Translations under genes and position numbers: made by a program | Shown here: positions 11,393-23,150 of the stretch, one piece after another | How the letters are laid out: every line of letters starts with the position of its first letter | How positions within the stretch are numbered: position 1 is the stretch's first letter | The notes under the pieces: generated by a model | The model's input: only the letters and a program-made list of their open reading frames with translations | Database searches by the model: none | Told to the model about the DNA's origin: nothing | Assembly (NCBI RefSeq): GCF_028389875.1 | Contig: NC_084687.1 | Coordinates: forward strand, 5,492,157 to 5,556,156 | From: Rhea pennata | Taxonomy: Eukaryota; Chordata; Aves; Rheiformes; Rheidae | Direction of reading: 5' to 3' | DNA length: 64,000 bases

Positions 11393-11560
11393 CACGTGGC
11401 GGTCACATGCACCGGGGAGCACGTGGGGGGCGGGTCATGTGAGGGGTCACGTGAGCCTGCGTGAGGGTGTGCACGTGGGAGGCACGTGAAGGGTCACGTG
11501 AGCCTGCGCGAGGGTGTGCACGTGGGAGGCACGTGAAGGGTCGCCTGAGCCTGCGCAGTG
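11393..11560. repeat. 47-bp tandem repeat studded with CACGTG E-boxes
   Basis: Two full 47-bp units (11444-11490 and 11491-11537) and a partial third (from 11538) are nearly identical. Each full unit carries three CACGTG palindromes. With two more just upstream there are eight in 143 bp, at 11393, 11420, 11448, 11472, 11483, 11495, 11519 and 11530. Several sit in a GGTCACGTGA context, the form bound by USF and MiT/TFE bHLH-ZIP factors. A GC/GT-alternating tract follows at 11558-11581. Confidence 0.85.
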
Positions 11561-11581
11561 CGTGCGTGTGCGCGCGCGCGG

Positions 11582-12260
11582 GGCGGGGGGGAGGCAGGCG
11601 GGTCTGGGGGGAAGCCGGGTCCCCGGTGGGAGGGGAGAGGCACAAACTCGAGGGGAAATTGGGTAGAAGCTTGGGCGCCAACGTGAGAGGAAGCAGGGGT
11701 TACAGATTGGGGCAGGTGTGTGCAAACCTGGGGGGAGGGAGGGGGTGTGCCCATGAGGGGGAGGGAGGTAGAAACCCGAGGGGAAATTGGGCTTAAATGT
11801 GAGGGGAAACTGGGGGTGAATGTCAGAGGGGAGAATGGGATGTATAGGTTGGGGCAGGTGAGTACAAGCGTGAGGGGAAATTGGGGATAAACGTGAGGGG
11901 CGGGTAGGAATGTGAGGAAAAAATGGGGGTGAATGCGAGAGAAAATTGGGGGTGAATGCGAGGGGTAGTGGGATTCATAGATGGGGGTGGGTGAGTACAA
12001 ATGTGGGGGAAGAGGAGATATGCTCATGAGGGTCAGATTAGAAATGTGAGGGGAAATTGGGTGTGAATGTGAGGGGAAAGGGGGTGTTCCCATGAGGGGC
12101 AGGTGGGTGGAAGTGTGTGGGTGGTTGGCCTGCATATAGAGGGGTGGGTAGCTGCAAGTGGGAGGGGAAGCTGGATGTAAATGCCTGGGTGTAAAGTGGG
12201 TCTGTATGTGGGGTGCAGGTGGGTACACTAGTGAAGGGAAAAAGGGGGTTGCATGGAGGG
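11582..12260. repeat. G-rich degenerate satellite
   Basis: About 680 bp of strongly G-biased plus strand built from variants of GTGAGGGGAAATTGGG, GGTGAATGTGAGGGG and TTGGGGCAGGTGAGTACAA. The last motif recurs near 11706, 11846, 11980 and 12212, suggesting a larger period of roughly 135 bp. The region is nearly free of C runs and has many G3-G5 clusters suited to G-quadruplexes. Long minus-strand frames across it are an effect of the repeat. Confidence 0.85.
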
Positions 12261-15200
12261 GCTTGGGGGGGGGATCCCTGTTTGGGAATAGGCCCTACAT
12301 GTGTTACTGCAGGCATGGAGGGTGGGGGTCTGCCCAAGGGTCCAGCTTGCCCTGGCATGCTTCAGCCCTGCTCCCAGGTGCTTGCCTGCTGTGTGTGTGT
12401 GGGGGGGGGGGGGAGGGGGCTGTGCAGCCCACTGCAGTGGGCAATGGCTGAGCCAGACAAGCTGTGGGGGCCAGGATGCAAGTGCCAGGCGTGCCAGCTG
12501 TTGGGCTGTGCTGTGCAGTGCAGGCAGTATTGCGGGGCAGCTACAGCTTTCGGCTGTTGCTTGAGGGGCTGCGCCAGAAGGCCTTGTGTAGGCTGCCCTG
12601 CCTCTCTGTGCCCAGATGTGCCAGGGCAGATAAATATTCCTCAGAGCTTGTGCTTCAGTAGCAATGTTGCTGGATTCAGAAACTCCAGCTTTGAAGAGTA
12701 ATCCCATCAGAGAGGCCAGCCTGTCTGCAGCTTGCTGGTTAGCTCAAAGGTGGAGATGCTAAAGACATTTTTTTTTTTGCTCTGTCTTTTCATCTTGTCA
12801 TACCTACAAAGGATACATTTCTTGCCCATTCTGCAGCACCTGTGTTTGTTTCAGGGGATTCATGCTGGTGCAGCCCAGGGCTGAGCTCTGCCACTGATGA
12901 TGTGTAGCCTGGGGCAATTCCCCCCATCTGTATGGCCCTTGCCTCCTCACTTTCTGGACCAAACCTGCTGTGGTGGGAATGGTTGATGGAAGGACTGCTT
13001 GTTTTTCTACAGGACATTCACACCATCTGCTTTTGATTCCTTTAGGCACATCACTTGAGACTGATGTGGGGACCTGAGATGCCTGCACTGCTCTGTGGGG
13101 GTGCATGGTTTTGGAGAGCAGCTGTGAATGAGAACTGGTCACCCTGTGTCAATACAGTGAGTATTTCCTGCCTCTGTATCCCTGCAGTGCTTACCATAAC
13201 AAGGCTTGCCCCTCAGGATCTTTGTGTGACACCATAGTAGCACCATGGAGTTTTTCTCCAGCAAAACTCTGTCTCCTACATTCTTTCCCTCAGGAGCAGT
13301 AGTGGCTTTGCATCTCCTTTTCAATTTATTTTTATAGGGAGGGAGAGAGTCGCATCCTAATCTGGCAAAATGTCAGGGAGTGATTCAGAGAAGAGGCAAG
13401 CAGCAGAGAGACAGCCCACACAGGAGAGTTGTTTCTGATTTTCAAATGTCAGCATGTCCTTTTAATTAAATGCTGATTAACAGGGGACGTGCTCCCTTGC
13501 GCTGGAACCAGGGCAGCTGCTGGTAACATCATATTCCACAGAGAGCCAGGGTGATGCTTCCTGCTGTCTCTCACCCATTGGATAAACCATCTTGCTTGGA
13601 GATGGGGAGCGGACCACCAGAGAGGTGGGAGAGCGGCAAGAGCCCTCTGTGGTAGAGGGGAGCAGTCTAGCCCAGTGGTCTGCACAGTACTTAGGGTACT
13701 GCATGGAGCTGGTTCAGTGACTGTGCTGCATGATGACCACAGCAGATTTCTTGCAATCTGGTTCCCACTGTCTTGTCTAGCCTTTGAGCTGTGCAGGGCT
13801 GGGATTGTGGCTGTGATTTTTTGTCTCCATGAGAAAGATGTTGAATCTAGCTTAGTGAAACTCATGCAAGCCTTGATGTGAATGCTCTTACTTCAGTTTG
13901 AGCGGCTCTTTTCTTCCTCGGCTTCTGTCGTTCTTTTTATGCTTAAGCTAGGCTGCAAACGTGCCATTGCATTTATGATTTCCGAAAACACCACCTGCAC
14001 CTAAGAATAATGTCCTTAAGTCTCAGCAGCTACAAAGCTTCTCTTTTGTCTTCTCATGTGTGCTGTGCCTTTGAAGTCAATGGGAGCATTATTCTTGAGG
14101 TTAGGAGGGCTGGGTTGTGCTCTGGGCTGGGTAGGCTGTGTCTGCACTAGGGAAGTATGGACAAACCCTTGCTGACCCTGGAAGTAAGTGAAGAACAGCA
14201 TTGTATCGAGATATCCAAATAGGAAGGTTCCAGCCACTTCGGTCTTGGCTGAAGCTGTCCCTAAAAGCTGGGGCTGATTCCTGCCTGTACAGCCCAGGGC
14301 TGGTGCAGTTAGATGGCAGGTGGGATGGAGCAGGTAAGCCTAGCAGCACTGTGCCTGGACAGCTGCAGGGACTGGGGAGAGGTGTGATCAGAGCCAGACC
14401 TTTTGGGCCTGTAGATACAGGATCTCAGCACCATTATTGTTTGAAGATACCTGAGCGCTGCTGAGCTCTGCCCTCCGCTGCTTGGGAAGACTCTCTGAGA
14501 CCCCATGGCTCCTAGTAGGGAAAGTAAAACTAAATGCTCTGCTTCCCATGCCAGACCCAACTCTTGGTGCAGCAAGTGGACTGACAGCTGAAACTTCTTA
14601 TGAGGGAAATGTATAGTGGAGAGTTGCATAGGGTCAAGGCAGTTTAGGCACACAGAAGGGAACAGAGGTGCTCCACTCCTTAGACTGCATAGAAACTTTC
14701 ACCTTGAGCAGCCTCCCTCAGAGCTCTGTCTATAGAACAGCTTGCACAAGCAAAGCCCCTCAAAGAGGTTACAGGGCTGAATCACATGTCAGAGAAGGCT
14801 ACATCTGAAAAATAGCTTGTAATTAAAGTCATGCTTTTCAGTGCTGGAGTTGAGAGAAAGCTTTCCATGCTTATCTTCCCATCTCCCCAACCCATACTGC
14901 ACTTGCACATTCATGCCCAGCACCCGCACAAAGTCTTTTCTCCCTTTCTGTGGCACCTTGCAGCAGCTGGCAGGGGCTTGAGGTGTGGGTTTGCCCTCCT
15001 GGTCTGAGAGCACTAGCCCACAATGCCATATTTCACCTTGCCCCTTGGAATGTGCAGCTCACAGCAACAAGTGTTTGCTCTCCAGAATCCCACAGTGATG
15101 CTGCCTATTCCCAAGCGCCACCTTATGGCATCACCTCCAGGAACAGTTTATTTAGACAATATTTATATCTGCACAGACACAGTAACAAGCCTGGCTCTTG

Positions 15201-15922
15201 CACCACAGAGGGTAGAAATAGCCACTGGGAAATAGGATTGCTGGCTGAGAGTACCCTGGTCTTAGTGCCCTGCTGCCTTCCAGTCCCAAGGATGGGGCAG
15301 ACAAAAAGCTATGAATTTGGCATATGCATGTGCTGGTTGTTCTCCTTTTCAAGACTACAAAAGTTATTCCAAGCTACCCGTAAACCAGGCAAGTCTTGCT
15401 ATCCCTGGACAGGGATGCCCACAACTCCCCTTACCTTTTAATTCTGCTTGAGTAGTCTGAGAAAACAGCACTGTGTTTATAAACATGAGACCAAATAATG
15501 CAAAAATCCTGGGGCCAGCAAGCCCCAGGCAATGGGAAATAAGTCACTTTCTTCTGCCACCAAACAAGGGATTTTGCCACACAGGTGTCATCTCCACCTC
15601 CCTCTGCCTCACCAGAGAGGTGCCATCCAGACATTTGTCAGGGAGCCCTTTAGCCTGCTGTCTTGCTGCAATTGCCAAGAAGCAGGTCATGCATCCTTCC
15701 AGCCAGAAAGGGATGGGCATGTCTCATTCCGCCCCTCCCCAACCTGAAGTTAGTAAACAACAGTTCTGGCATGTATGACTGACATTAACACACCAAGGCA
15801 ATTGGTTGCAATTAATCAGGCCTTTAGCGAGGCTTCTCTCCTGCCCTTGTCCCCATATCACTGCCCACTTAGGAGAGAGGCCTTAGGGGACACGAGTGTG
15901 CAGCTGTCTCAGCCTTCAAATC

Positions 15923-15942
15923 GGGGGGGGGGGGGGGGGGGG
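15923..15942 (+). repeat. Poly-G run, 20 bases
   Basis: An uninterrupted 20-base G run on the plus strand, preceded by TC and followed by T. It is one of four G runs of 13 or more in the window (12401, 15923, 33944, 44533), all on this strand. Confidence 0.9.
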
Positions 15943-18900
15943 TGGAAACTAACTCTGCAGAAGTCCCAGCTTCTCTGCCACCTCCCTTCCCTCCCCTCTG
16001 CCCCACTGGGAGTGCCAGGAAGCTTAACGCTTACCAAGGGAACGGCATCCTTTCAAGCAAGCCCTCTGCGCCTTGTTGCACCCTAGGCACTTGCATGCCA
16101 AGCAGGGCAGCACCTGACCCAAGGACGATTCTTACCAGCCTGCATCCCTGCTCAGCGTCTGGCACAGGCTAGCTTCCTAGTGCCCCAAGTCCAGAGCCTA
16201 TCAACCCAACAGGTACAGCCTGCTCTGTCCTGCTGCTCTCCCCGTGTCTTGCTTAGCCTCTGCTCTTGGCTTCGGTGCATGCAGGGATATTAAGACACCC
16301 AACGTTAAGTCACCCAGATGGAGAGACTGCAGCAAAGTGTTTTATGCTGGGAGGGATGGGGAGAGGATGTAGGGGGAGGGGAGGTAGCAGTGGTGGGAAG
16401 CGGGATGAATCATTTTGACAGAGCCAGATTTCCATATTCCCCCTGCTGGAAAATTAAAGTCTGCTCTTAGTTTGCATCCCAAATGCAATTGCTTTCGGAT
16501 CCCTGCCTTGGAAAGCACGTACCTCTCTCAGCAGCCAGCCCTGCCAGGATCAGTGTCCATGCTGTCTACCTGTCAGCAGGCTCTTCCTTCTGTTCACGCT
16601 GAGCATCATATTTTCTTTGAACACTGAGGTAGCTAAAAGCTGCAACTTAAGGACTCAAGGGGGGTGGAGGTGGACAGACTCACTGAGCATGAAAAGCAGC
16701 CATTGGCTCTGCCTCTCTGGCTGCTATGCCAGTGGGTTAGGCTGAACATGTGTCATCCTTCCCCTCCATTCCCCTTATTTCCCCATCAATGTCCTTCCCT
16801 GCTCTGTGCAAGGGAAGGTGGGGGAGGGAGGCAAGTTATTGCCTGGTTATGAAAACCCACCAAGCCAGCATGTGTCAAACCTGCCCCCTTATGGGTGTGC
16901 TTGGGCAGATGCAAATTCTGCTAGAGACACCCAGCTCCCTTCCCATGCCGTGCGGCATATGGTGGATGATTTTTTAATTTCCTCAGGATAAGGTTTCTTA
17001 TGGTGACTGGCAGGTTTCTCATTGCACTTTGAGGCCTTTGATTAACCCCCGGTAGATCCTTACATGCCAACTGGCCGTATGGGCTGAACAAGGCGCTTCC
17101 CAGTTTACCACTCCCTACTTCCGTCTCATTAAAGAAAAGCTCTTCGTTTGAGTCCCAGCTAGGACAAAAAGATTGGTGTGCCAGCATCATAGCTGTAACA
17201 CTCCATCACCCCCACATTCAGGCAGGTGAGACCTGTTGCAGGGAGGAGGAACCCACCTATAATCCTTTTTCAAGCTCTACTTACCTGTTATGTGTCATCC
17301 TTGTGTGAAATGAACTTTGCCAAGTAAAATAGCTGAATATTTAAATTAGTTGGCTGGTGGGAATCTGAGTGGTCTTCAGAGCTGTGTCCTGCTGGGAAGC
17401 TTTACTTTGCAAGTCTAGCCACTTCTCTTGCAAAAATTCAGGCACTCAATAACATGAGAGATTAGTCCACCCCTTTGACAAATCCCTGTGTGACTACAAA
17501 GAACTGTGCCATGTCTCTTGGGTAACAGTTAAAATTTATAACACCATATAGTGTATTTGCAGATCATCTTTAGGTTTGTTCACTCTTCTGCAGTAGTTAC
17601 TAATTTCTCTTGGGAATAGCTTTCAGTCTGCAGACTGTTCAAACCAAGATTTGGTTGGGTTTGAGTGCAAATGGAGACTGAGTGACTTTCTGGTTATCTC
17701 TTCTGAGAAGTTCCTAATTTATGCAGTATTGACTGTAACAGGAGGAATGTTACTGCTTTAGCACTCTCTTGTATCAGCAAGGCCATATAGCTTCTGTATG
17801 TAGTCAGGTCCACAGTGCAGAAGCAGCATGGATAGCAGGGAGCCTTTTGTCTCGTGTGATGAATATAGAGAAGCAGCTGCTACCTCGGTGAGGATGTGTG
17901 TACGCTTCCCATTTCTAATGCAGTTGTGCCATTTCCAAGTGCTGATCACTGCAGCATTGCTAGTGTCTTCTTGCTGGCATTAGAAAGAATGATCATGTGG
18001 CATTTTACACATAGCATGGCAAATGGATTTGCCATCTTTGTGGACTTTTTTTTTTTTAACAGAAGCAAAAAGTATTAAAAATGTAATCTCTTTAAGTTGC
18101 TGCTGTTACAAAATAATACTGAGTCTCACTCTTGACTAGCAAACAGTGTGAATCATTCACCTATTGTATTGTTTAGCCAAAGAGGGCATCATTAGGACAG
18201 CAGATGCCATCAGGAAAATCTTTGTTTTATTCTTCAGTAAAGCCTGAGGCTGCAAGAGCATCCTGTTAGCTGTGTGGGAACTAAGGGCTTTGCTATTTGT
18301 TTGATGCACAGGATATAGATCTTGGCAGCACCTTTGGACCTGGGACCCTGTTTCCCAGGGTTAAAGATCTTGATGCCCCAGCTAGAGGCAAATCTCCAAG
18401 AGCAGGTGAAGCTACTGACAAACACACTGTTCTGACACTGCTCAGGAAAGGCAAATTGCATCAGCACAGCTCTCTGATGAACACTGTAGTGAGTTCATGC
18501 AAAATTGCAGTATGATGCATGAAATCTGATTCTCATGTGATTGGTAGAATGGTTAGACTGTGTTTTCTGCTGGACAGACAGAGAATGTGTGTCTAGCTCC
18601 AGAAGTTTTACGGCTTTGCAAGGTTATAGGAGAGCTGTAGGTCAGCTGTAGTTAATTTTGAGAAAACCATTTCTAGTGACTGCCTCCTATAGAATACACG
18701 TTTTGAATTGGATTTCCATGACACTTGCTGAGCCCTACAAAAGATAGAGATAATAGCTGGTTGTCCATCCTTGGGGCAATTTGAGCAACATACAGCTGCC
18801 CTAAAACACAGTGTTGTTACAAGAGCCATCTGGTTCCTGTAATAGTGTGTGGCAGAAAGCACTGCCAGGTTTTATGTGTCTTTCCAAAATCTACCCACTA

Positions 18901-19154
18901 GCGGGCAGCAGAAGAAGTAGTTGTTTATGGGAGAATTAAGACATCAAGAGGGACTCATAAGAGAGGGATCATTGCCTTAAAAATATTTAATGTGAAGCTT
19001 AACAGTTATGGCCTGGAACAAACCCACAGATGTGTCATCCTGATCCTGTGCAATAGGTAGCCAAAACTTCTTTGTCCTTGTGGGAAATCTGTGTGGAAGC
19101 CAAAGATTTTTCCTTGAGTGTTCCTTAAAGCCTAGGCAACTGTTTATAGATAGA

Positions 19155-19212
19155 AAGAAATGACTTGCCCAGCGTTTCAGATGGAATTGATGGCAGAAGC
19201 TGGATGGGGACC
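19155..19212 (-). repeat. MIR-like SINE fragment
   Basis: GAAATGACTTGCCCAG followed by a degenerate stretch and GGCAGAAGCTGG matches the reverse complement of the conserved MIR core. Old and divergent; assigned by eye. Confidence 0.5.
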
Positions 19213-21164
19213 CACACAGGGGTGTAATTCCTCCTCTCTGCAGCATTAGGTAGCTCTTTCCTGTGGGCCAGGGCAGATTGCAAGGAGGAGCCCTGAATGT
19301 TGCAAGGTGTGCAGCACTTACTGCCTTGCACTTGAGGCTTTTTCACCTCTTCCCGACACATTTGCCTGCTTCTCTGGCCTGTGCAGGCAGATTTTGGATG
19401 TGGACCAGGAGTGGCAGTGCTGTCCCCAGCAGAACAGGTTTTGCAGCTCTGGCACGCCCCAGGTTTAGTTTCTGAAAATGCTTGTGTGTCTCTGCATGTG
19501 TGCACATGTGGACTTGTGGGAGATACAGACCAGCTGCTGCTTTAACTCCTCCTCAGCCCTGCAGCAGCAGGGTAGCCCTGGAGAAGTTCATGGCGCTCTG
19601 ATCGGAGGAACTGGTGTTGGTTTTTGTGTGCTAGGAAGTCTGAGCTCTGCTGCCTGCTCGCCTGGCTGCTATGTGCTGTTGATTTGTGATCCTGGCAATA
19701 CCTGGGAATTCACAGGCAGAGCCAAGGCCGAGCAAAGGTATAAGGGTACATCAGTTCAGCCTGGGGGAAGGCAGCGGAGTAAGCGGAGGAGCCCTTTTTG
19801 CCTCAGCTGGGTTGCATGGGTGCAGATTGGCATTTTCCAGCCAGTCATTTCTCCAGAGGGCCACGAGGTGGAAGCATTTTCCAAAAACTGCAGTGCCCTA
19901 GGAAGGATGGGGGGACCTGCTTCTGATTTGAGCAGGGGAGACACAACAGCCAAGGGGCTGAGTGGCGGGGGGGCATGTCATGAAAAGAGCTAAGAGCAAG
20001 GAGAAAATAGGGATACAGTTCACAGGGGCAAAGGCTTCTTCTCTAGGGAAGGGCTCATGCAGCTGTCCATGATGTTAGCTGCCCACTACTGTTGCCAAAC
20101 TAATGGAATTACCGTCTTGGGAGCTGGGGACATGTCTTGCCCATCCCCATGGCAGGGATCACTTTCAGCCCACGACTATTGCAGCCTGGGGGGAAACATC
20201 TTGGATTTTGTTCCACAGAAGCAGAAGTGCAGCTGTGTGCACTGCACAGGCCAAGCATCATACCCTCCACCCCCATGCTGGCTCCATGCAGATGGCCTGT
20301 GACATGTGGATTAGGGTCTCTCACTTTTGGACCCCCAAAGCTCAGCCCAGATAAAGCCCAAATATCCTGGAGGGATGATCAGGTTCCTCTTTTTCTCCTC
20401 TGAAAAGAGCTGCTGCAGATGTGGATTTGTGCTGCCTTGATATAGCCTGCTTCCTGCCCCCTTTCAGAGAAGGGCCAATGTAGATATCCAGAAAGTTGTC
20501 CATTCTTCCTCTGTCTCCTCATGCATCTTGTCCTGCTGCTCAGAGCAAGCAAGCCCAAGCAGTAACCCCCAGGCCACAAGCCTCACTTCCTCTGTTTCCT
20601 ATCCCCAGGGAGGAAGTATGGACAGGATCCGTCTTGGGAGGCCCAGTGCTTTGTTGTCCCAGCAGTGGCCATGAAATACAACCAGGAGAGGGGATTGCCA
20701 CTTGGCACGGCCTTGTGCTCAGCCTTGTTTGTCGTGGTCTGCACCGGCTCCTGACAGCTGAGTCACAGCTGGTTAGCTGTGCCTTATCTAGCCTGGTGAC
20801 TGGATGCTGCTCCATCCCAGCTCCTCTGGGCTAGGCAGGAGCCACTGGGACCTTGCTGCATGGGGCAGCTGTCTCAGCGCACAGGAAAAGGCCTGGTGCT
20901 TTCCAAGCCAGGAGAGCTCATCCCCTGTCGGGCAGGGTCCAGCACAAGGCAGACCAGGGGCAGTGCCCCTGTAAATGTCGTTACTTAGTAGGCTATGTAT
21001 TGATCATGGACTTCACACTACATAATAATATTCTTCTCTCCTGCAGACCATTAGTGCCTTTGCTGAAAGCACAAATTTCCCTGAAATATTTTGTGAGAAG
21101 GCTGAGGCACAAGGAGGATAAGGGACTGTCTGGCAGTGAAGCAGCCCTCAGATTAGCCTTAATT

Positions 21165-21225
21165 GCGCTCTGCTCTGCCACTGAATTCCCATGACCTTGG
21201 GCAAGTCACTTCACCACTTCTCTAC
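21165..21225 (+). repeat. MIR-like SINE fragment
   Basis: GCTCTGCCACTGAATTCC, then GACCTTGGGCAAGTCACTT, is a clear match to the conserved central part of MIR (the end of the core and the GGGCAAGTCACTT block). Only about 60 bp are recognisable. Confidence 0.75.
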
Positions 21226-21390
21226 TCATGGCACAGCAGTTGAGCACTTCCTTATTAGCGGTGGGTGTGGAGAGGTTAAATAGGGTAAAAGCTGGGAGGA
21301 GATCAATTATATCATCAGCTAAATAGATACTACACTCCTCTGATGGAAGATCCTACAGTCAGAAGGTGCATGGTTTCCAGATATTCAGAG

Positions 21391-21410
21391 TTTTTTTTTT
21401 TTTTTTTTTT
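21391..21410 (+). repeat. Poly-T run, 20 bases
   Basis: A pure T20 tract followed by ACAAGCAGCAGCAGC. It could be the remnant of a minus-strand poly-A tail, but no retrocopy body is recognisable beside it. Confidence 0.85.
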
Positions 21411-23076
21411 ACAAGCAGCAGCAGCTTTTAGGTGGGATCTGTATTCCTTTGCTAGTCCTGTTCTTCCCCTAGGTCCAGGGCAGAAATAATTTGGTCTAGC
21501 ATCCCTCTATGTGATAGAATTAATGTGTAAAGTCCAGTTCAATATGTAAAAATGTCTTGACATTTAGCCTTCCCTTGTGTTTGTTTAATAAGTAAACAGC
21601 TAAAAATAAGTTGGTTATACCCAAGCGGCTTGAGAATAGCACGAAACCAAGAGAGTTGAGGCTGTATGCTGGGTAATAAACTGGTATTTTTCTGTCACTC
21701 TCAGTTCTGCATCAAAGTAGCTTTATGGACTTTATTTATTTTTGGCTTGAATGAGCATGAACATGAGATTTAGGCTCAGCATCTGCAAATGCAGACCTCT
21801 TCTGTGGTGCTAATTGATTTAATCTGTTATACAACAGCAAGATACCAGATTTATCCAGAATAATTCTGCCTTAAACCTGTAGTTTGGGGAGTGCCTTTCT
21901 TAGTCAAAAGTAGTGGCATCACTGACTGGCCTACAGGAATGTCTGTGCTGGCAGATGGCAGGTCAGTGTGGTATCTCTCCAAGGCAAGGCACAGTGAAGG
22001 GGAGAGCAAAGCACAGCACTAGGGCTGCTCTGATTTCTGCAACCTCCTGAGAGCTACACTGGCAGTGTTCCCTTAGGAGGTCATGTGTTACATCCCATTC
22101 GCCACTGCCAGGACACTGTCTGGCAGAGCTTGCAAGAGAGGCAATATAGGGCCCTTTAAAGTCCAGTCGTGAGGCCTCTTGAACGCTCCTGAGGCCTGGG
22201 AAGAGGAAGGCTGTGTTTCAGAGAGGTGGTCTCTTTGCACATGTCACAGGGCTTTCAATGAGCAAGTGCAGTCCCCAGTCTTAGAGCATCCTGCACTGTT
22301 CCAGAGTGTTTGTATCATGAGAGTGTGGAGTCCGTTTTGTGAGTGTCAGGATTTTGAAAGGCTTCTGGTCAAGTTGTTTGGTACAACGAGGCAGTATGCA
22401 ATTGGGCAGCATCATGCTTTACCCTAGAGCTAGAAATGGCTACAAAGACTGTGTTTTCCCTACAGTTGCAGGCAGAGTGTTAACAGTTTTGACAGCCCCT
22501 TGATGTTGAGGGTGAGGTGATAAGCCTTGGCTCCCAAGGATTTCACTACTCCTGTGGAGGCTCAGTGCTTCAGAAAACTAGACCAATTCAGGGCAGGATC
22601 AGGCTGAAACCCGTGAGTGGTGCTGGGCCATGGCCACTGCATCCACAGAGCAGTCAGCAGGTGCCAGAATGAATTTTGAGCCTTTTTCAGCTAGAAGAAA
22701 TCAGCAGAAAAGTTTCTCTGCAGGCTATCAGGGAAGATGATTTCAGGCTGTGTTTATAGCAGGTGTGGTTATAAGCAGGAGAGGAGACTCAACATACTAC
22801 TAGAGTACTTATTGGCTGGGGAATTATAGCACTAATGAAATAATAGGTGCATTCAGCAAGGAAGAGGCTGATGCTGTATATTCTCCCCAGAGACTGCCTT
22901 ACAGGGAGTTGTGTGCCACCAGCCTGCTGGTGGTTTTCTCCTGGGCGGATGCCTCAGCACTAGTTAAAGCAAATTCTGGGCAGTACCCTGAAATCCCTTC
23001 CCTGGTAGGGGAAGGCAGCCTATCTCGCTTTGCCTTCACAGTCTGGAGCTGAACTTCTGTTGTGCCTGCACAGTGC

Positions 23077-23107
23077 TATATATATATATATATATATATT
23101 TGTATGT

Positions 23108-23148
<41 letters not shown>

Positions 23149-23150
23149 AT
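23077..23150. repeat. Compound (TA)n-(CA)n-(TA)n microsatellite
   Basis: About 22 bp of TA, a short TTTGTATGTA spacer, about 11 CA units, then about 10 TA units. The near-symmetric order makes it a likely length-polymorphic and possibly cruciform-forming site. Confidence 0.92.

Larger units (their letters stand above)
12261..23076. other. Non-coding DNA with simple repeats and SINE relics
   Basis: About 10.8 kb without a recognisable exon. It holds a (GT)5 plus 13-G run at 12391-12413, a 20-G run at 15923-15942, a 20-T run at 21391-21410, and MIR-like fragments listed separately. Open frames are short and unrelated to known families. Confidence 0.6.

Noticed and set aside
11494..12228. Minus-strand Pro/His/Ser-rich frame of about 244 codons
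   Set aside because: It is the reverse complement of the G-rich satellite; the low-complexity peptide simply mirrors the repeat.
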